Part shown: one piece after another, positions 1 to 6,279 of the stretch
Numbering within the stretch: the first letter of the stretch is position 1
Layout: each line of letters begins with the position of its first letter
NCBI GenBank assembly: GCA_023269245.1
Contig: JAHFMB010000024.1
Span: forward strand, 1-11,778
Source of the DNA: Candidatus Tayloriibacteriota bacterium
GTDB lineage: Bacteria > Patescibacteriota > Minisyncoccia > Phycocordibacterales > PALSA-1337
Direction: 5' to 3'
DNA length: 11,778 nt
The notes under the pieces: generated by a model
Databases searched by the model: none
Told to the model about the DNA's origin: nothing
Seen by the model: only the letters and a program-made list of their open reading frames with translations
Made by a program: the position numbers and the translations under genes

Positions 1-910
1 CTTCATGGAGCAAATCGTTGGTTGCCTCTTCGAATACTTCTTGTGCCATAGCGGCGTTTCCTTCGGGGAATTTTTCGGTGAACACTGTTGTCCACATACC
101 GTTTATTTCACTGATTCCTTCATGACCAGGCTTGCCACTCATGACATACTTTGCGAGTTTTGGCGCAATTTCCTTATCGAACAATTCTTTTGTTCCTGGA
201 GTTGCTTCAGGTAAGGTGAGCTCGGCTTTCTTTTTGCCGATTTCCTTGATAATTTTCTGCTGCCATCCTTGAATTTTTTCAATTTCTGCAGAGGCACGAG
301 TGAGTGCTTCATTGAGAAGATCTTCCCCTACTTCCTTGCTCCCTACTTCAATCATGTTGATCATGCCATCTTTCCCACAAGCGACCATTTCGAGGACGAT
401 GCCTGCTTCTTCGCGGGCTTTGAAGTCTGGATTAATCAGCCAATTACCATCTTTACCGATGCGTACCGCTGAGACTGGTCCATTCCATGGAATGTCAGAT
501 ATACCAAGCGCGAGAGATGCGGCGATGACGGATACTACATCCGGATCATCCTGATCAATTGAGAGTGTGGTGATAATCACTTGCACCTCGTTACGAATCT
601 TCTGGTTGAAGAGTGGGCGGATGGTGCGATCGACAATGCGGCCAGAAAGAATCGCCTCTGTCGACGGACGTCCTTCGCGGCGCACAAATCGTGAGCCGAG
701 AATTTTTCCGGTTGCATAAAAACGCTCCTCGTAATCAACGGTGAGTGGGAAGAAATCACCATCCTTGAGTCCGCCCATGACGGCGGTGGCGAGAACAGTT
801 GTGTTTCCGTAACGCAACATGACGGAACCGTTTGCGTTTTCCGCGAGGTCGTTGAATTCAGCGGTCATTGTCTTGCCGCCAAGTTCAATCGAATATTCTT
901 TTTTGTTCAT
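1..910 (-). CDS. pnp: Polyribonucleotide nucleotidyltransferase (PNPase), N-terminal part
   Basis: PNPase is a phosphorolytic 3'-to-5' exoribonuclease that degrades mRNA in the cytoplasm, releasing nucleoside diphosphates. The reading frame starts at ATG 910-908 and stays open to the left edge, giving about 303 residues, or some 40% of a usual ~700-residue PNPase. The first RNase PH-like domain is clear: residues after the start read NKKEYSIELGGKTM, then LRYGNTTVLATAV, FPLTVDYEERFYATGKI, FVRREGRPSTEAILSGR and RTIRPLF, all hallmark PNPase segments. The helical linker follows (ALTRASAEIEKIQGWQ). The second RNase PH domain, KH and S1 domains would lie beyond the window. It is the last gene of the leftward rpsO - NYN - pnp set, with a 167-bp gap to the NYN gene. 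No Shine-Dalgarno sequence is visible before the ATG. The identification is secure. Confidence 0.96.
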   Translation of the reverse strand, partial: MNKKEYSIELGGKTMTAEFNDLAENANGSVMLRYGNTTVLATAVMGGLKDGDFFPLTVDYEERFYATGKILGSRFVRREGRPSTEAILSGRIVDRTIRPLFNQKIRNEVQVIITTLSIDQDDPDVVSVIAASLALGISDIPWNGPVSAVRIGKDGNWLINPDFKAREEAGIVLEMVACGKDGMINMIEVGSKEVGEDLLNEALTRASAEIEKIQGWQQKIIKEIGKKKAELTLPEATPGTKELFDKEIAPKLAKYVMSGKPGHEGISEINGMWTTVFTEKFPEGNAAMAQEVFEEATNDLLHE

Positions 911-1077
911 AGTTCGTATTCGCCCCAAGATTTCAGCTTTGAATGAATCGCGCGCTGGCGCATGCCTTGCGGCGCTTCAAATCTGCCTATCCGGGGGCGA
1001 GTTAGTAATTAATAAGGGACTGGGAAATAATGTAGCAGAAATGACCGAGAATTGCTACCCAGTGTCGAAACAGATTT

Positions 1078-1605
1078 TTACTGCCCCCTCTTACCAGCAC
1101 CTCTCAAGAGATACTTGTTTGGAGTTGTGTCGAGGTCAGTAAAATGATCTGCTGCCTCAATAAGTTTTGCTGAGGTAGATTTACCGAATGAAACAACCTC
1201 AACCTGGCAACCTTGATTCATTTGGAGATACTCAACAAGCGGGCAAAAGTCTCCATCACCAGTTACGAGGATGACGGTGTCGAGTTTGGGCGCCATTTTG
1301 ACGGCGTCGATTGCCATACCAACGTCCCAGTCGGCCTTCTTTGCTCCTGAACTGAAGACTTGGAGGTCTTTGATCTTGGTTTCGATGCCGACTTTGGTAA
1401 GTGCATCGAAAAACCCTGTTTCTTCACCGGATTCGGTGGCAATAACATAGGCGACTGCACGTACCAGCTTGCGATCCTCGAGAGCTTCTTTGACGATTGC
1501 GCCGAAATTTACCTTTGAATGGTACAGATTACGCCCGCTATGATAGAGGTTCTGCGCGTCAATGAAAATACCGACACGCTGTTCTTTGTGTTTAATGATA
1601 GACAT
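1078..1605 (-). CDS. NYN-domain (LabA/DUF88-like) putative ribonuclease
   Basis: A 175-residue protein of the NYN/LabA-like branch of the PIN-fold nucleases. Members are known or predicted metal-dependent RNases; the substrate of this one is unknown. The conserved acidic set is present: D16 and N19 in VGIFIDAQNLY, D92/D94 in KKADWDVGMAIDAV, D100, and D117/D119 in VILVTGDGDFCPLVEYL. The domain fills nearly the whole protein, leaving only a short basic tail (GAGKRGQ). The ATG at 1605 is the only sensible start because the conserved first strand begins at residue 11. A TATACT lies one base before it and no Shine-Dalgarno sequence is visible. It sits between rpsO and pnp, in the same direction, so a role in RNA turnover is a reasonable inference. 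Family assignment is firm; function is not. Confidence 0.9.
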   Translation of the reverse strand: MSIIKHKEQRVGIFIDAQNLYHSGRNLYHSKVNFGAIVKEALEDRKLVRAVAYVIATESGEETGFFDALTKVGIETKIKDLQVFSSGAKKADWDVGMAIDAVKMAPKLDTVILVTGDGDFCPLVEYLQMNQGCQVEVVSFGKSTSAKLIEAADHFTDLDTTPNKYLLRGAGKRGQ

Positions 1606-1658
1606 AAGTATAAAAAATTACGAACGAGTATTAAAATGATGTTTATTATTAAAGTTTC

Positions 1659-1748
1659 AAACTACAAATTATAAACTGCAAATAAATTTCAAATAACAAC
1701 AAACAAGCGAGTCTTAGCTTGTAGTTTGTTATTTAGGATTTGTAGTTT
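1659..1748. repeat. Nested inverted repeats built on a TTTGTAGTTT-like unit
   Basis: The gap between rpsO and the NYN gene holds a perfect 11-bp inverted repeat, AAACTACAAAT at 1659-1669 and ATTTGTAGTTT at 1738-1748. It encloses the 1691-1734 hairpin. Related direct units occur too: TTTCAAAC near 1655 and TTTCAAAT near 1687, GTAGTTTG at 1721 and GTAGTTTC at 1742. The composition is much more AT-rich than the flanking genes. This may be a decayed or active small intergenic repeat. Confidence 0.6.
1691..1734 (-). terminator. AT-rich hairpin after rpsO, possible weak terminator
   Basis: Arms 1691-1708 and 1717-1734 match at 15 of 18 positions around an 8-base loop. It lies 63 bases past the rpsO stop. 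The downstream arm ends in GTTATTT on the minus strand, but there is no clean U-run, so termination would be weak. It is nested inside a longer 11-bp inverted repeat (1659-1669 with 1738-1748). Confidence 0.4.
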
Positions 1749-1797
1749 CCGCCACAAGTATAGCAGAAATAAACAGAAGTAGCTTCTGCAGGGCTGC

Positions 1798-2064
1798 TTA
1801 CTTTTTGAGATCCAACTTTTTGATGATAGTTGAATAGCGACGAGGGTGGTTTTTCTTGAGATAGACGAGATGTGTCTGGCGATCAGCGACCATACCGAGG
1901 AGACCACGGCGTGAGTGGTTGTCTTTCTTGTGTTTCTTGAGGTGGTCGGTCAATTCCGTAATCCTCTTGGAGAGCAATGCAACCTGAACCTCGGCAGAAC
2001 CGGTGTCCTTGTCGTGAACTGCTGTTTCCTTGATGATTTTGGTCTTTTGTCGTGTGGTTAACAT
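1798..2064 (-). CDS. rpsO: 30S ribosomal protein S15
   Basis: S15 binds 16S rRNA at an early step of 30S assembly. The protein is 88 residues, against about 89 in most bacteria. Diagnostic segments are [36 protein letters not shown] (residues 21-56) and [12 protein letters not shown] near the C-terminus. A longer reading frame runs upstream to 2217, but those extra residues resemble no S15 and overlap the divergent xer gene, so the ATG at 2064 is chosen. That choice also fits a promoter whose -10 ends 9 bases before this ATG. In many bacteria rpsO precedes pnp, and the same order is seen here with a NYN gene between them. Confidence 0.97.
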   Translation of the reverse strand: MLTTRQKTKIIKETAVHDKDTGSAEVQVALLSKRITELTDHLKKHKKDNHSRRGLLGMVADRQTHLVYLKKNHPRRYSTIIKKLDLKK

Positions 2065-2073
2065 GGTTCGAAC

Positions 2074-2102
2074 ATCATAGCATGAATAGTGGATGGGCGC
2101 AA
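2074..2102 (-). promoter_or_regulatory. Promoter of rpsO, predicting a near-leaderless mRNA
   Basis: On the minus strand, -35 TTGCGC (2102-2097), a 17-base spacer, and -10 TATGAT (2079-2074) preceded by the extended element TGC. Only nine bases, GTTCGAACC, separate the -10 from the ATG. Transcription starting the usual 6-8 bases after the -10 would leave a leader of about 1-3 bases. Confidence 0.75.
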
Positions 2103-2131
2103 CCCATGAGCCGTATTCCCCTATTTTAAGG

Positions 2132-2137
2132 TATACT
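2132..2137 (+). promoter_or_regulatory. -10 element of the xer gene
   Basis: TATACT lies 6 bases before the ATG at 2144, placing the expected transcription start at or next to the start codon. No good -35 is visible 16-18 bases upstream. The element is back-to-back with the rpsO promoter. Confidence 0.55.
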
Positions 2138-2143
2138 TTAGTC

Positions 2144-3127
2144 ATGTCGCTTAATATTAGAGACCTCAAACAGCAGTTTCTTGAATATGTGGAAATAGAA
2201 AAGGGTCGTTCGGTCAAAACCGTGCGAAACTACGACTTTTTTATCACCAAGTTCCTCAATTATGCCAAAATCAAGTACCCTGAGGACATTACGTCTGAAA
2301 AGGTCCGTGAATTTCGTCTCTGGCTCAATCGTCAGCCTGTAGGAAGTTCTCGCGCAGAAGCACGTACACTCAAAAAGAATACACAAAATTACCACCTTAT
2401 TGCCTTGCGTTCATTTCTTAAATATATGGTAAAGCGCCAGATACGATCCCTTGCGCCAGACGCTATCGAATTGGCCAAAGTCGGCCACCGACAGATTGAT
2501 GTCATTACCCCCGGCGAGTTGCGCCGTCTCATGGATGCTCCCGATACTGATTCACTCATCGGGCTACGTGACAAGGCCATCCTCGAGCTTCTGTTTTCAA
2601 CAGGCTTACGTGTTGCTGAGCTCTGTTCCCTTTCTCGTGATATAGACCTTGATGCAGATGAATTTTCAATTCGAGGAAAAGGTGACAAAGTTCGACTCGT
2701 ATTCCTCTCTCCCGAGGCAAAAACAGCAGTAAAACGCTATTTAGACAACAGAAAAGACATGGGGGATGCCCTTTTTACAGAATTAAGCATTCGTGCAAGC
2801 AAGGCTTCGTTGAAGTCTGGTCTGAAAAATGTGAAAGGCAAAAAAGGTGACAAAGAGGATAAAGATCCCGGGGACAATCCTCTCACCACACGTTCTGTTC
2901 AGAGAATAATCAAACGCTATGCGACAAAGGCTGGCATTTCCAAACGCGTCACGCCTCACGTCATTCGACACTGTTTCGCGACAGATCTTCTCGGCAATGG
3001 CGCGGACATACGCTCCGTACAAATGCTTCTCGGTCATGCAGATATCAGTACTACGCAGATTTATACTCACGTGACAGATAGCCAGCTCAAGCAGGTCCAC
3101 AAGCAATTTCACGGGAAGAAGAGATAG
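2144..3127 (+). CDS. XerC/XerD-family tyrosine recombinase
   Basis: A 327-residue site-specific recombinase. XerC/D enzymes resolve chromosome dimers at dif by forming a 3'-phosphotyrosine intermediate. The N-terminal SAM-like core-binding domain covers about residues 5-95 ([19 protein letters not shown]) and the catalytic domain about 120-320. All catalytic residues are visible: R156 in [10 protein letters not shown]179 in RGKGDKVR, H272 and R275 in HVIRH, H298 in LLGHADIS and nucleophile Y307 in IYTHV. A lysine/glycine/aspartate-rich stretch at about 219-247 replaces the short beta-turn seen in E. coli XerD. ATG 2144 is preferred over an upstream ATG at 2093, which lies in the divergent promoter region. 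With no second xer gene in view, it may act alone like XerH or XerS; that is inference. The gene is followed at once by xth. Confidence 0.93.
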   Translation: MSLNIRDLKQQFLEYVEIEKGRSVKTVRNYDFFITKFLNYAKIKYPEDITSEKVREFRLWLNRQPVGSSRAEARTLKKNTQNYHLIALRSFLKYMVKRQIRSLAPDAIELAKVGHRQIDVITPGELRRLMDAPDTDSLIGLRDKAILELLFSTGLRVAELCSLSRDIDLDADEFSIRGKGDKVRLVFLSPEAKTAVKRYLDNRKDMGDALFTELSIRASKASLKSGLKNVKGKKGDKEDKDPGDNPLTTRSVQRIIKRYATKAGISKRVTPHVIRHCFATDLLGNGADIRSVQMLLGHADISTTQIYTHVTDSQLKQVHKQFHGKKR

Positions 3128-3136
3128 TGCTACACT
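3108..3136 (+). promoter_or_regulatory. Promoter of xth, overlapping the end of xer
   Basis: TTCACG (3108-3113), a 17-base spacer ending in TGC, then -10 TACACT (3131-3136), only 6 bases before the ATG at 3143. The -35 lies inside the xer coding region. The layout predicts a leaderless xth mRNA in addition to any read-through from xer. Confidence 0.55.
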
Positions 3137-3142
3137 TTCCGC

Positions 3143-3940
3143 ATGCGAATTATTTCCTGGAACGTCAATGGTATTCGTGCGGTCATGAGAAAGGACACAT
3201 TTGTTCCTTTTATCGACAAATACCAGCCAGACATTCTTTGCCTACAAGAAACCAAGGCACAACAAGGTCAGGCGGAGATCGATTTGCCTGAATATGAGGA
3301 ATATTGGAACTCTGCGGAGAAAAAAGGCTATTCCGGCACTGCCATTTTCAGTAAAACCAAACCCATATCAGTTACAAACGGTATTCCAGATAAGATATGT
3401 GCAAAATTTGGACTAACAGCAGATGAATATGGTGACCCACGTACAGAAGGTCGTGTTATCGCCGCTGAATTTGGTGATTTCTATGTTGTCACCGTCTATA
3501 CGCCCAACGCAAAAGAAGATTTGAGCCGCATTCCCCTTCGACACAAACAATGGGACCCCGCTTTTCTTGCATACTGCAAGGAACTCGAGAAAAATAAGCC
3601 GGTTATTTTCTGCGGCGATCTCAATGTCGCCCATACGCCAGATGATTTGGCGCGTCCAAAGGAAAACGAAGGTCTCAAAGGGTTTACCAAGGAGGAATGT
3701 GAAGGTTTTGATAACATGATTAGTGCTGGATTCCTCGATTCATTCCGTCTTTTCAACAAAGGTAATGGTTTCTATACGTGGTGGTCACACTGGGCACATG
3801 CGCGTGAGCGTAACGTTGGTTGGCGTATAGACTACGTCCTGGTATCAAAAGTACTCAAAAGTAAGGTCAAAAAGGCAGAGATTCTCGACCAAGTCATGGG
3901 CTCTGACCACTGTCCCGTTTCAATTGAGATAGAAGAATAA
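3143..3940 (+). CDS. xth: Exodeoxyribonuclease III (AP endonuclease)
   Basis: A 265-residue member of the ExoIII/APE1 endonuclease-exonuclease-phosphatase family, which cuts the backbone 5' of abasic sites in base excision repair and trims 3' blocks. The full active-site set is present: N7 in SWNVNGIRA, E36 in LCLQETKAQ, Y119 in VVTVYTPNA, D159 and N161 in FCGDLNVAHTPDDLARP, D230 in WRIDYVLVS, and the D255-H256 pair in GSDHCPVS. The DNA-contacting segment YTWWSHWAHARERNVGW is also present. Length is typical. The ATG at 3143 is 16 bases after the xer stop, and the conserved first strand (RIISWNVNG) begins at residue 2. A very long hairpin starts 9 bases after the stop codon. The call is secure. 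Confidence 0.96.
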   Translation: MRIISWNVNGIRAVMRKDTFVPFIDKYQPDILCLQETKAQQGQAEIDLPEYEEYWNSAEKKGYSGTAIFSKTKPISVTNGIPDKICAKFGLTADEYGDPRTEGRVIAAEFGDFYVVTVYTPNAKEDLSRIPLRHKQWDPAFLAYCKELEKNKPVIFCGDLNVAHTPDDLARPKENEGLKGFTKEECEGFDNMISAGFLDSFRLFNKGNGFYTWWSHWAHARERNVGWRIDYVLVSKVLKSKVKKAEILDQVMGSDHCPVSIEIEE

Positions 3941-3948
3941 ATACTGCA

Positions 3949-4113
3949 TTTGGAGGCATCCGTGGCACGCGGTTTTCGAGCGGAGCTTTCATGCATTCGA
4001 GCCTCTAAGAATTGCCCACATATTGGCAACGCCTGTATGCCAATATGTGGCTGCAATTCGATGAGGCGACCTGAAAGCGACGCGAGAAAATCTGCGTGCA
4101 AGGGTGCCTCAAA
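3949..4113. ncRNA. 165-nt near-continuous hairpin, candidate structured RNA
   Basis: About 56 base pairs can be drawn in one rod. From outside in: 3953-3961 with 4102-4110 (9 bp), 3965-3970 with 4094-4099 (6), 3971-3977 with 4086-4092 (7), 3980-3982 with 4081-4083 (3), 3985-3991 with 4072-4078 (7), 4001-4005 with 4063-4067 (5), 4009-4015 with 4053-4059 (7), and 4016-4027 with 4039-4050 (12, perfect). The terminal loop is 4028-4038. An asymmetric bubble of 9 against 4 bases sits near the middle. The overall size and central bubble recall 6S RNA, but no 6S sequence signature is recognised. It could instead be a DNA-level palindrome, an xth 3'-UTR element, or a miniature mobile element. The strand cannot be decided. 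Confidence 0.45.
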
Positions 4114-4124
4114 CTAGCAATTAT

Positions 4125-4188
4125 CCAAAATCATTGGGTAATTTTACTATGTGGCTAAGGCCTGGAATATGAAAAGTGGTGATTTTGG
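4125..4188. repeat. 9-bp inverted repeat between the rod and the pseudoknot
   Basis: CCAAAATCA at 4125-4133 is the exact reverse complement of TGATTTTGG at 4180-4188, with 46 bases between. It would close a stem linking the long hairpin upstream with the pseudoknot-like element downstream, so all three could be domains of one transcript. Chance pairing at this spacing cannot be excluded. Confidence 0.4.
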
Positions 4189-4198
4189 TAAAAGAAAA

Positions 4199-4267
4199 GC
4201 CGCATCGTTGCGACCTCTAGATTGTGAGATTGCGCCGATGCGGCCACGAACTAGAGGAGAACAACGA
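4199..4267. ncRNA. H-type pseudoknot / alternative-pairing element
   Basis: Two perfect stems interleave: P1 is GCCGCATCG (4199-4207) with CGATGCGGC (4236-4244), and P2 is CCTCTAG (4214-4220) with CTAGAGG (4251-4257). The 5' arm of P2 lies in the loop of P1 and its 3' arm lies outside, which is the pseudoknot order. TCGTTG (4205-4210) can also pair with CAACGA (4262-4267) to lengthen P2 at the expense of P1, as in RNA switches. Hairpins follow: 4283-4287 with 4293-4297, CAGACC/GGTCTG at 4301-4316, and TGTCA/TGACA at 4326-4345. It matches no tmRNA, RNase P or SRP signature that I can recognise. Confidence 0.45.
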
Positions 4268-4520
4268 AGAGAAAGAGCTTGTGGGTCGAACTGACCCGGT
4301 CAGACCATGAGGTCTGGTGCGTCCATGTCAGGTCCTAAGTTGACAGTGTGCACTGTAGTTCAAAAGTTTAGTGCTTTCCCGAAGGAAGCGATGTTGTAAT
4401 TGAGAACAAGTACACCATCATTTTGACTTAGCAGCCGAAGGCCGCAAAAAAATCTTCGTAATCTCCACATGAGTGGAAGCCTACCCTGCTTATTTGAAAG
4501 ATCTAGAGCTTGTTTCAAAT

Positions 4521-4614
4521 CGCAGGAAAATAATACTGAAATATTCCATTCGATCATTCACACAATCTCATGCATCAAGATCGTGCGATATTTTTTCCGT
4601 ATTATTTTCCTGCG
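4521..4614. repeat. 94-nt palindrome with perfect 16-bp arms
   Basis: CGCAGGAAAATAATAC (4521-4536) is the exact reverse complement of 4599-4614. Inner pairings AATAT/ATATT (4540-4544 with 4588-4592) and CGATC/GATCG (4551-4555 with 4579-4583) extend it as an imperfect hairpin. It lies in the AT-rich half of the xth-cca gap. No coding potential is seen. It could be a miniature element, a regulatory RNA or a structural element of an origin. Confidence 0.6.
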
Positions 4615-4652
4615 ATCACCTCGGATAACAAACTTGTCTGCTGAGTATTGTA

Positions 4653-4720
4653 TGTCCTTTATGAATGTCTGTAAAGGACATTTATGTGGATAACTTAAAG
4701 ACAAATACAGTTATCCCCCA
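4653..4720. other. Perfect DnaA box with inverted repeats
   Basis: TGTGGATAA at 4685-4693 is an exact DnaA box (TTATCCACA on the minus strand). GGATAACT (4688-4695) and AGTTATCC (4709-4716) make it half of an inverted repeat, the partner being a degenerate box TTATCCCCC. Just upstream, TGTCCTTTA (4653-4661) is inverted at 4672-4680. Further box-like sites are TTATCCAAA (4121-4129, 8 of 9) and CTCGGATAA (4620-4628, 7 of 9). This could be part of a replication origin or a DnaA-regulated site. Confidence 0.45.
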
Positions 4721-4725
4721 AAAAC

Positions 4726-6219
4726 CTAAGCCACATGGTGCTTTTTTCTGATGTCTTTTATATTTTCTTCTTCACACTTCTCCTTCTTCTCCTTTCCTGC
4801 CTCTGCAAGTGTCTTTAGCTCGGTCTCAGTGAGCTTGAGTAGCTCCAAAGTTTTCTTTTGGAGGTATTCTTCAGAGTTGAGTTTCGGGTCATCTAAAACC
4901 TCTTCCATAAGTGCGTTCAAGACTAGTCCAACTTTTGGACCGGCTGCAATCTGCCCTACTTCCATGATTTTCTTCCCGTCGATATTGAGCATGGTCACTG
5001 AGATCGGGTCACGCAAAGCCTCTTCAATCATAGACTTATACTTCCTCAGACGGTACGGGTCAGCTTTGGGTCTCCCGGTCCCTATACGATCGCAGATGCG
5101 TACATTCATAAGGTCCCAAATGTTCTCTTTGCCGACATTGGCGACCATCCTACGAACCGCAGAGAGAGTAATTGTCTCAGTATCTGCAAAAAACATATGC
5201 CAACGGACGAGGGTAGTTATTTTTTCGATTGTTGCACGTGAAAACTTCATTCTTTCGAGTATTTTGCGTGTTTCACGTGAACCAACTACCTCATGGCCAT
5301 AGAATGTTGGCTGCCCAGTTACACGTGAAACACCCTTGGTCTGGGGCTTTGCGATATCGTGGAAAAGCGCAGAAAGCCTTATTTCTAGGCCCCATTTGCT
5401 ATCTGCGGCATGTTGGAGACTGCGCAACAGGTGTTCCCATACGGTAAAAGCATGGGCCTGATTCTGTGAAACCCCGATACCCTTCTCGAGCTCCGGTACG
5501 AAGTGTTTCAGGAGCCCCGTCTCATGGAGCAGCTCAATTCCCTTCATTGGGCTTGGCGAAAGCACAATTTTTACGAATTCATCACGAATCCTTTCAAGTG
5601 AAACATCCTTTATTGCAGAACTAAGCTCATGTATTGCAGCCAAAGTTCCCTTTTCAAGGGAAAAACCAAGTTCAACAGCAAAACGTATAGCTCGCATCAT
5701 GCGCAGAGCGTCCTCATTGAAGCGATCGCGGGGATTTCCCACAGTCTGTATGCTTTTGTCCTTTATAGCTGCAAATCCACCATACAAGTCAATTATGTCC
5801 TTTATGGCACCCTTAGAAAGAGACACAGCTATTGCGTTTACCGTAAAGTCACGACGCTGGAGATCATCTTCGATTTTGTTACTAAATTTAACCTGATCTG
5901 GATGGCGTCGATCCGAGTACCCTGTCTCAAGACGGTATGGAGTCACTTCAACGTTGCGCAGGGTGATTTCCTCGGTGGCTTCATTGATCACAACTACAGT
6001 TCCGTAGACATTTTCGTAAACTGTTTTGGTGAAAAGAGACTGGATTTGCTCAGGCGTCGCATCAGTCGTCACATCCCAGTCCTTTGGCGTTCGTCCAAGG
6101 AACAGATCGCGTACGCAGCCACCTACTAGATATGCCTGAAAACCTCCCTTCTCCAGGGTTTCGACGATAGAGATTATCTCGCCCGGAATAGGGCTATTTT
6201 TCATGGTTTTTGCAGGCAT
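4726..6219 (-). CDS. cca: CCA tRNA nucleotidyltransferase / poly(A) polymerase family, with HD domain
   Basis: A 497-residue class II nucleotidyltransferase that probably adds the 3' CCA to tRNAs. The four tRNAs in this window lack an encoded CCA, so such an enzyme is needed. The head domain shows AYLVGGCVRDLFLG (29-42), metal-binding D47 and D49 in KDWDVTT, and RRDFTVNAIA (122-131). The RNA-binding neck shows NEDALRMMRAIRFAVELGF (168-186). An HD phosphohydrolase domain follows (LFHDIAKP, H287-D288; later HEVVGSRETRKILERM and LVRWHMFFAD). The tail is lysine/glutamate-rich. ATG 6219 is chosen over a TTG at 6240, because a -10 TACAAT lies 9 bases before the ATG and would overlap the longer form. 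Four parS-like sites lie inside the gene. True CCA versus poly(A) activity cannot be settled by eye. Confidence 0.92.
   Translation of the reverse strand: MPAKTMKNSPIPGEIISIVETLEKGGFQAYLVGGCVRDLFLGRTPKDWDVTTDATPEQIQSLFTKTVYENVYGTVVVINEATEEITLRNVEVTPYRLETGYSDRRHPDQVKFSNKIEDDLQRRDFTVNAIAVSLSKGAIKDIIDLYGGFAAIKDKSIQTVGNPRDRFNEDALRMMRAIRFAVELGFSLEKGTLAAIHELSSAIKDVSLERIRDEFVKIVLSPSPMKGIELLHETGLLKHFVPELEKGIGVSQNQAHAFTVWEHLLRSLQHAADSKWGLEIRLSALFHDIAKPQTKGVSRVTGQPTFYGHEVVGSRETRKILERMKFSRATIEKITTLVRWHMFFADTETITLSAVRRMVANVGKENIWDLMNVRICDRIGTGRPKADPYRLRKYKSMIEEALRDPISVTMLNIDGKKIMEVGQIAAGPKVGLVLNALMEEVLDDPKLNSEEYLQKKTLELLKLTETELKTLAEAGKEKKEKCEEENIKDIRKKHHVA
5230..5605. other. Cluster of four parS-like sites inside cca
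   Basis: Compared with the bacterial parS consensus TGTTTCACGTGAAACA, the sites are 5230-5245 TGTTGCACGTGAAAAC (13 of 16), 5269-5284 TGTTTCACGTGAACCA (15), 5317-5332 AGTTACACGTGAAACA (14) and 5590-5605 CCTTTCAAGTGAAACA (13). In the first three, the cca reading frame uses the codon pair TCA-CGT for Ser-Arg each time, which creates the central CACGTG-type core. ParB (Spo0J) is the expected binder. Confidence 0.7.
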
Positions 6220-6228
6220 TGCGTATTT

Positions 6229-6234
6229 ATTGTA
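6229..6234 (-). promoter_or_regulatory. -10 element of cca
   Basis: TACAAT on the minus strand, 9 bases before ATG 6219. A weak TTAGTA lies 18 bases further upstream. The expected transcript starts 1-3 bases before the ATG. It excludes the longer TTG-initiated form if this promoter is used. Confidence 0.55.
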
Positions 6235-6241
6235 GTACAAT

Positions 6242-6270
6242 TTGGGCTTTTTTACTAACTAGGTTAGTAT
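6242..6270 (+). promoter_or_regulatory. Promoter of tRNA-Arg with overlapping palindrome
   Basis: TTGGGC (6242-6247), a 17-base spacer and TAGTAT (6265-6270), 9 bases before the tRNA. A perfect inverted repeat, TACTAAC-TAG-GTTAGTA (6253-6269), overlaps the spacer and -10 and lies between the divergent cca and tRNA-Arg starts, so it could be an operator. No regulator is identified. Confidence 0.5.
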
Positions 6271-6279
6271 GTACACATT

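Larger units (their letters stand above)
3941..4725. other. 785-bp gene-free region rich in inverted repeats
   Basis: No convincing protein gene is present on either strand. The region holds, in order, the long rod hairpin, a 9-bp inverted repeat, the pseudoknot-like element with following hairpins, a short hairpin at 4371-4387, the 94-nt palindrome, and the DnaA-box cluster. The left half is GC-balanced and looks like structured RNA; the right half (from about 4450) is AT-rich. The two adjacent genes, xth and cca, converge on this gap, so any transcript from within it would need its own promoter or read-through. Confidence 0.6.

Noticed and set aside
2065..2217. N-terminal extension of rpsO to 2217
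   Set aside because: Extra residues are unlike S15, overlap the divergent xer gene, and the promoter sits inside the extension.
3062..3077. CACGTG at 3068 as another parS site
   Set aside because: Only about 10 of 16 positions match; it encodes the conserved THV segment after the recombinase catalytic tyrosine.
4195..4360. tmRNA or RNase P RNA
   Set aside because: No tRNA-like 3' end, no peptide tag ending in LAA-type residues, and no RNase P core sequences seen on either strand.
4371..4393. SRP-RNA-like GAAGGAAGC motif
   Set aside because: Only a short string matches; the hairpin it forms (GCTTTC/GGAAGC) lacks the SRP internal loops and the upstream GTCAGG partner.
4751..5302. Rightward 183-codon open frame antisense to cca
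   Set aside because: Low-complexity serine/phenylalanine-rich translation, fully overlapped by a secure cca gene with conserved motifs.
6220..6240. TTG start for cca at 6240
   Set aside because: The -10 TACAAT lies within this extension, and the ATG at 6219 fits the spacing of other genes.
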